DNA from: Phycomyces blakesleeanus NRRL 1555(-)
Lineage: Eukaryota > Mucoromycota > Mucoromycetes > Mucorales > Phycomycetaceae
Direction: 5' to 3'
Length of the DNA: 64,000 nt
NCBI RefSeq assembly: GCF_001638985.1
Contig: NW_017265171.1
Span: 124,001-188,000 of the forward strand
Made by a program: the position numbers and the translations under genes. Within the stretch, counting starts at the first letter, position 1, and every line of letters begins with the position of its first letter. Shown piece after piece: positions 61,801-64,000 of this stretch. The notes below the pieces were generated by a model, which was given only the letters and a program-made list of their open reading frames with translations, was not told the origin of the DNA and did not search any database.

Positions 61801-63276
61801 GATCTCGAGACTGGTATTGGTATTTCGGTCGAAGAGCGCAAGCGCCTGACTATTGCTACTGAGTTGGTTGGCAAGCCCAAACTTCTTTTCCTTGATGAGC
61901 CTACTTCTGGTCTTGACGCCCAGAGTTCTTACAACATTGTCCGTTTCATCCGTAAGCTTGCTGATGCTGGCTGGCCCGTCTTGTGTACTATCCATCAGCC
62001 TTCTGCCACACTGTTTGAACACTTTGACCATCTTCTGTTGCTTGTCCGTGGAGGAAGAACTGCCTACTTTGGAGAGATCGGCAAGGATTCTCGTACTATG
62101 ATTGAATATTTCCAGAGCAACGGTGGACCCCAGTGCTCGCCCTCTGCAAACCCCGCTGAGTACATTCTGGAGTGTGTTGGTGCCGGTACTGCAGGAAAGG
62201 CCACTCGTGACTGGGCCGATGTCTGGGCTGGATCCAACGAGGCCAAGGCTTTGGAAGCCGAGCTTGAGAAGATTCATGGAAGCATCAATCCCAACCATTC
62301 TCGCAAGGCAACTACCTATTCTCTCTCGTTCTGGCAACAGTTCTGGTTTGTCTACAAGCGTATGAATGTGTCCTGGTGGCGTTCTCCTAATTACAACATG
62401 GGTCGGTTCTTCAATGTGTGCTTTATTGGTCTCATCTCTGGTTTCTCTTTCTGGAAGCTTGGAAACTCGCCTGCTGATATGCAGAACCGAATGTTCTCAG
62501 TCTTCACTACTCTCTTAATGAGTAATGCACTTATTATTCTCGCGCAGCCTCGCTTTATGCAGGAGCGCATGTGGTTCCGCCGTGAACATGCTGCAAAGTA
62601 TTATGGCTGGGCTCCATTTGCACTTTCTTGTATTTTTGTCGAAATTCCATATATCATTTTCCTGGCAACGATCTTCCTGTTCTGTTTCTACTGGACCGCC
62701 GGTCTTGCTACTGATTCTGACCGCATCGGATTCTTCTATGTTCACTTTATTGTGTTTTTGCTGTACTCTGTCTCGCTCGGTTTCACAATTGCTGCATTCT
62801 CAAACTCTCCTCCCATGGCTGCCGTCATTAACCCGTTCTTTACATCGATTCTTATTCTGTTTGCCGGTATTATGCAACCCCCTAGCCAGATGCCCTACTT
62901 TTGGAGATCTTGGATGTACTGGCTTGATCCGTACCACTATGTGATTGAGGGTCTTGTTGTCAACGCTCTGGACAGTGTACCTGTTGTCTGCGGTTCTGAC
63001 GACTTTATCAAGGTCAATGCCCCCCCTGGTCAGACCTGCGGTAGTTACTTTTCCGAATACTTTGCCTCTGGTGGACTTGGATACATTGGAAACCCGGGTG
63101 CAACCGATTCCTGTGACTATTGCCAGTACACTGTCGGCAATGACTTTTACGAGACTCGCATTGGCTGGTCGTTTGACAATAGATGGCGCGATTTTGGTAT
63201 CCTGTGTGCCTATTATATCTTTAACATCGTAGCCTTTATGTTCTTTGTCTTCTTGTTCCGCAAGGCCAAGCGATAA
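58808..63276 (+). CDS. Pleiotropic drug resistance (PDR/ABCG) full transporter
   Basis: Two exons, 58808-60670 and 60769-63276, give 1456 residues in the order NBD1-TMD1-NBD2-TMD2. NBD1: Walker A GRPGAGCTT from residue 185 with Cys in place of Lys, intact signature LSGGERKR at ~300, and a non-standard Walker B region (NCWDCSTRGLD). NBD2: canonical Walker A GSSGAGKTT from ~866, degenerate signature SVEERKRLT near 975, and Walker B LLFLDEPTSGLD. This asymmetry is normal for fungal PDR pumps: one composite site hydrolyses ATP. TMD features such as FWISPLAYG-type INPLAYGYKALISNE and the NPP-type YWLDPYHYVIEGL are present. It should sit in the plasma membrane and export hydrophobic drugs or lipids. 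Coding sequence is C/G-ending in codon choice, suggesting good expression. The N-terminus is Glu/His-rich. Confidence 0.95.
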
Positions 63277-63908
63277 ATAGATCTTATTATAATTATAATC
63301 ATTACTCTTACTCTTATTACTCTTATTACTCTTTAACTCTTATTTTCTGTTCTTTTCCCCTTATTTCTTGTTTAAAGCCGTTTATTAGATTTTACTATAC
63401 AATTACAACCTTCCCGAAAAAAAAACCCAGATAAAAATTCGGCATTAGTTTATTTCTTTTTTATTTTTATTATATTCATATCCTCGCATAGTCTTTCTTC
63501 TTTTATTATATTACATACTTTTGCACTTGTATTAAAAATAAATGTTAATAATAACAGCAACCAAATAATAAAGGTTTCTTTATCTCTTTATCTTGTTATT
63601 CTTATTATCAAAAATAAAACAGTAATTATAATATGATGAATTATAAAGAAGTAGTAATAGTAATAGTAAGAATGCCAAAGTAATTGGTATTGTTATTCTG
63701 GCTATGTATATGATTAAGATCTTTGCTGGCTGTTTTTATTATTATTGCTTTGAATTTGGAGTATTGGATAACAAATCAAATGAATCAAATAATGTTATTC
63801 TTTTTTTTTCTTTATTTTTATTTAAACAAAAAATACCCAATATCTTGGCCAAACAAAACACCAAAGTCTTGTAATGAAAAATATCCTAAAAAATTACTTA
63901 TTTCAGAT

Positions 63909-63958
<50 letters not shown>

Positions 63959-64000
63959 CAGACATTCGATTTACCATTGATACAAATTGTACCGAAAACA
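63277..64000. other. 3' flank of the ABC transporter
   Basis: AT-rich with TTACTC repeats just past the stop and a (TA)n tract at about 63917-63953. No gene seen before the window ends. Confidence 0.6.

Noticed and set aside
59762..62337. Long minus-strand frames inside the ABC transporter
   Set aside because: Shadows caused by strong codon bias; no domain content, and the plus strand encodes a complete PDR protein.
1..64000. tRNA, rRNA and U snRNA genes
   Set aside because: No GGTTCGAATCC-type T-arm with matching acceptor stem and no recognisable rRNA or snRNA sequence was found by eye; small ones could have been missed.

Overview
This window is from a fungus with AT-rich intergenic DNA and many short introns (about 40-130 nt, GT...AG, with a few GC...AG). 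The gene content points to an early-diverging fungus, most likely Mucoromycota. It has fungal genes (VTC4 polyphosphate polymerase, a full-size PDR/ABCG transporter with fungal-type degenerate ATP sites, Pdx1-type E3-binding protein, QCR8). It also has genes that Ascomycota usually lack but animals keep (C9orf72, TRAPPC11, ZRANB2, an HSPA12-like Hsp70, an IFI6/IFI27-like protein). The lineage call is inference; no rRNA or other marker is present.

Layout. 1-1.9 kb: unresolved left edge with exon-like scraps. 1.9-4.6 kb (+): C9orf72 homologue, nine exons. 5.0-7.3 kb (-): VTC4. 8.6-11.7 kb (-): large disordered protein of unknown function. 11.9-16.9 kb (-): TRAPPC11, 17 exons, divergent from PDCD5 (+) across a 227-bp shared promoter. 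18.2-20.0 kb (-): broken-looking zinc-finger/orphan reading frames next to a dispersed repeat. 20.5-21.5 kb (-): ZRANB2-like SR protein. 22.3-24.2 kb (-): Pdx1. 25.4-27.4 kb (-): HSPA12-like ATPase. 27.4-29.9 kb: repeat and transposon debris, including a probable Fanzor/TnpB-like relic. 29.9-30.7 kb (-): IFI6/27-like protein. 30.7-37.2 kb: gene-poor, with one small membrane protein. 37.2-38.4 kb (-): TMEM41/VTT membrane protein. 39.2-40.8 kb (+): ZNHIT2-like HIT-finger protein. 41.6-43.3 kb (+): alpha/beta hydrolase ending in KANL. 43.9-45.5 kb (-): low-complexity Ser/Arg and His/Asn protein. 47.7-50.1 kb (-): kinase-like protein with only a C-lobe. 51.8-52.2 kb (+): QCR8. 52.3-58.8 kb: 6.5-kb gene desert with a MITE and satellites. 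58.8-63.3 kb (+): PDR ABC transporter.

The genes do not form one pathway. Several do touch endomembranes and autophagy (C9orf72, TRAPPC11, TMEM41, VTC4), and two serve mitochondrial respiration (Pdx1, QCR8).

Exon boundaries were worked out by hand from reading-frame phase, splice consensus and alignment to remembered families. They should be taken as models. The strongest unexpected items are the fungal C9orf72 orthologue, the C-lobe-only pseudokinase, the IFI6/27-like protein, the catalase-type KANL peroxisomal signal, and a cluster of GC-AG introns.
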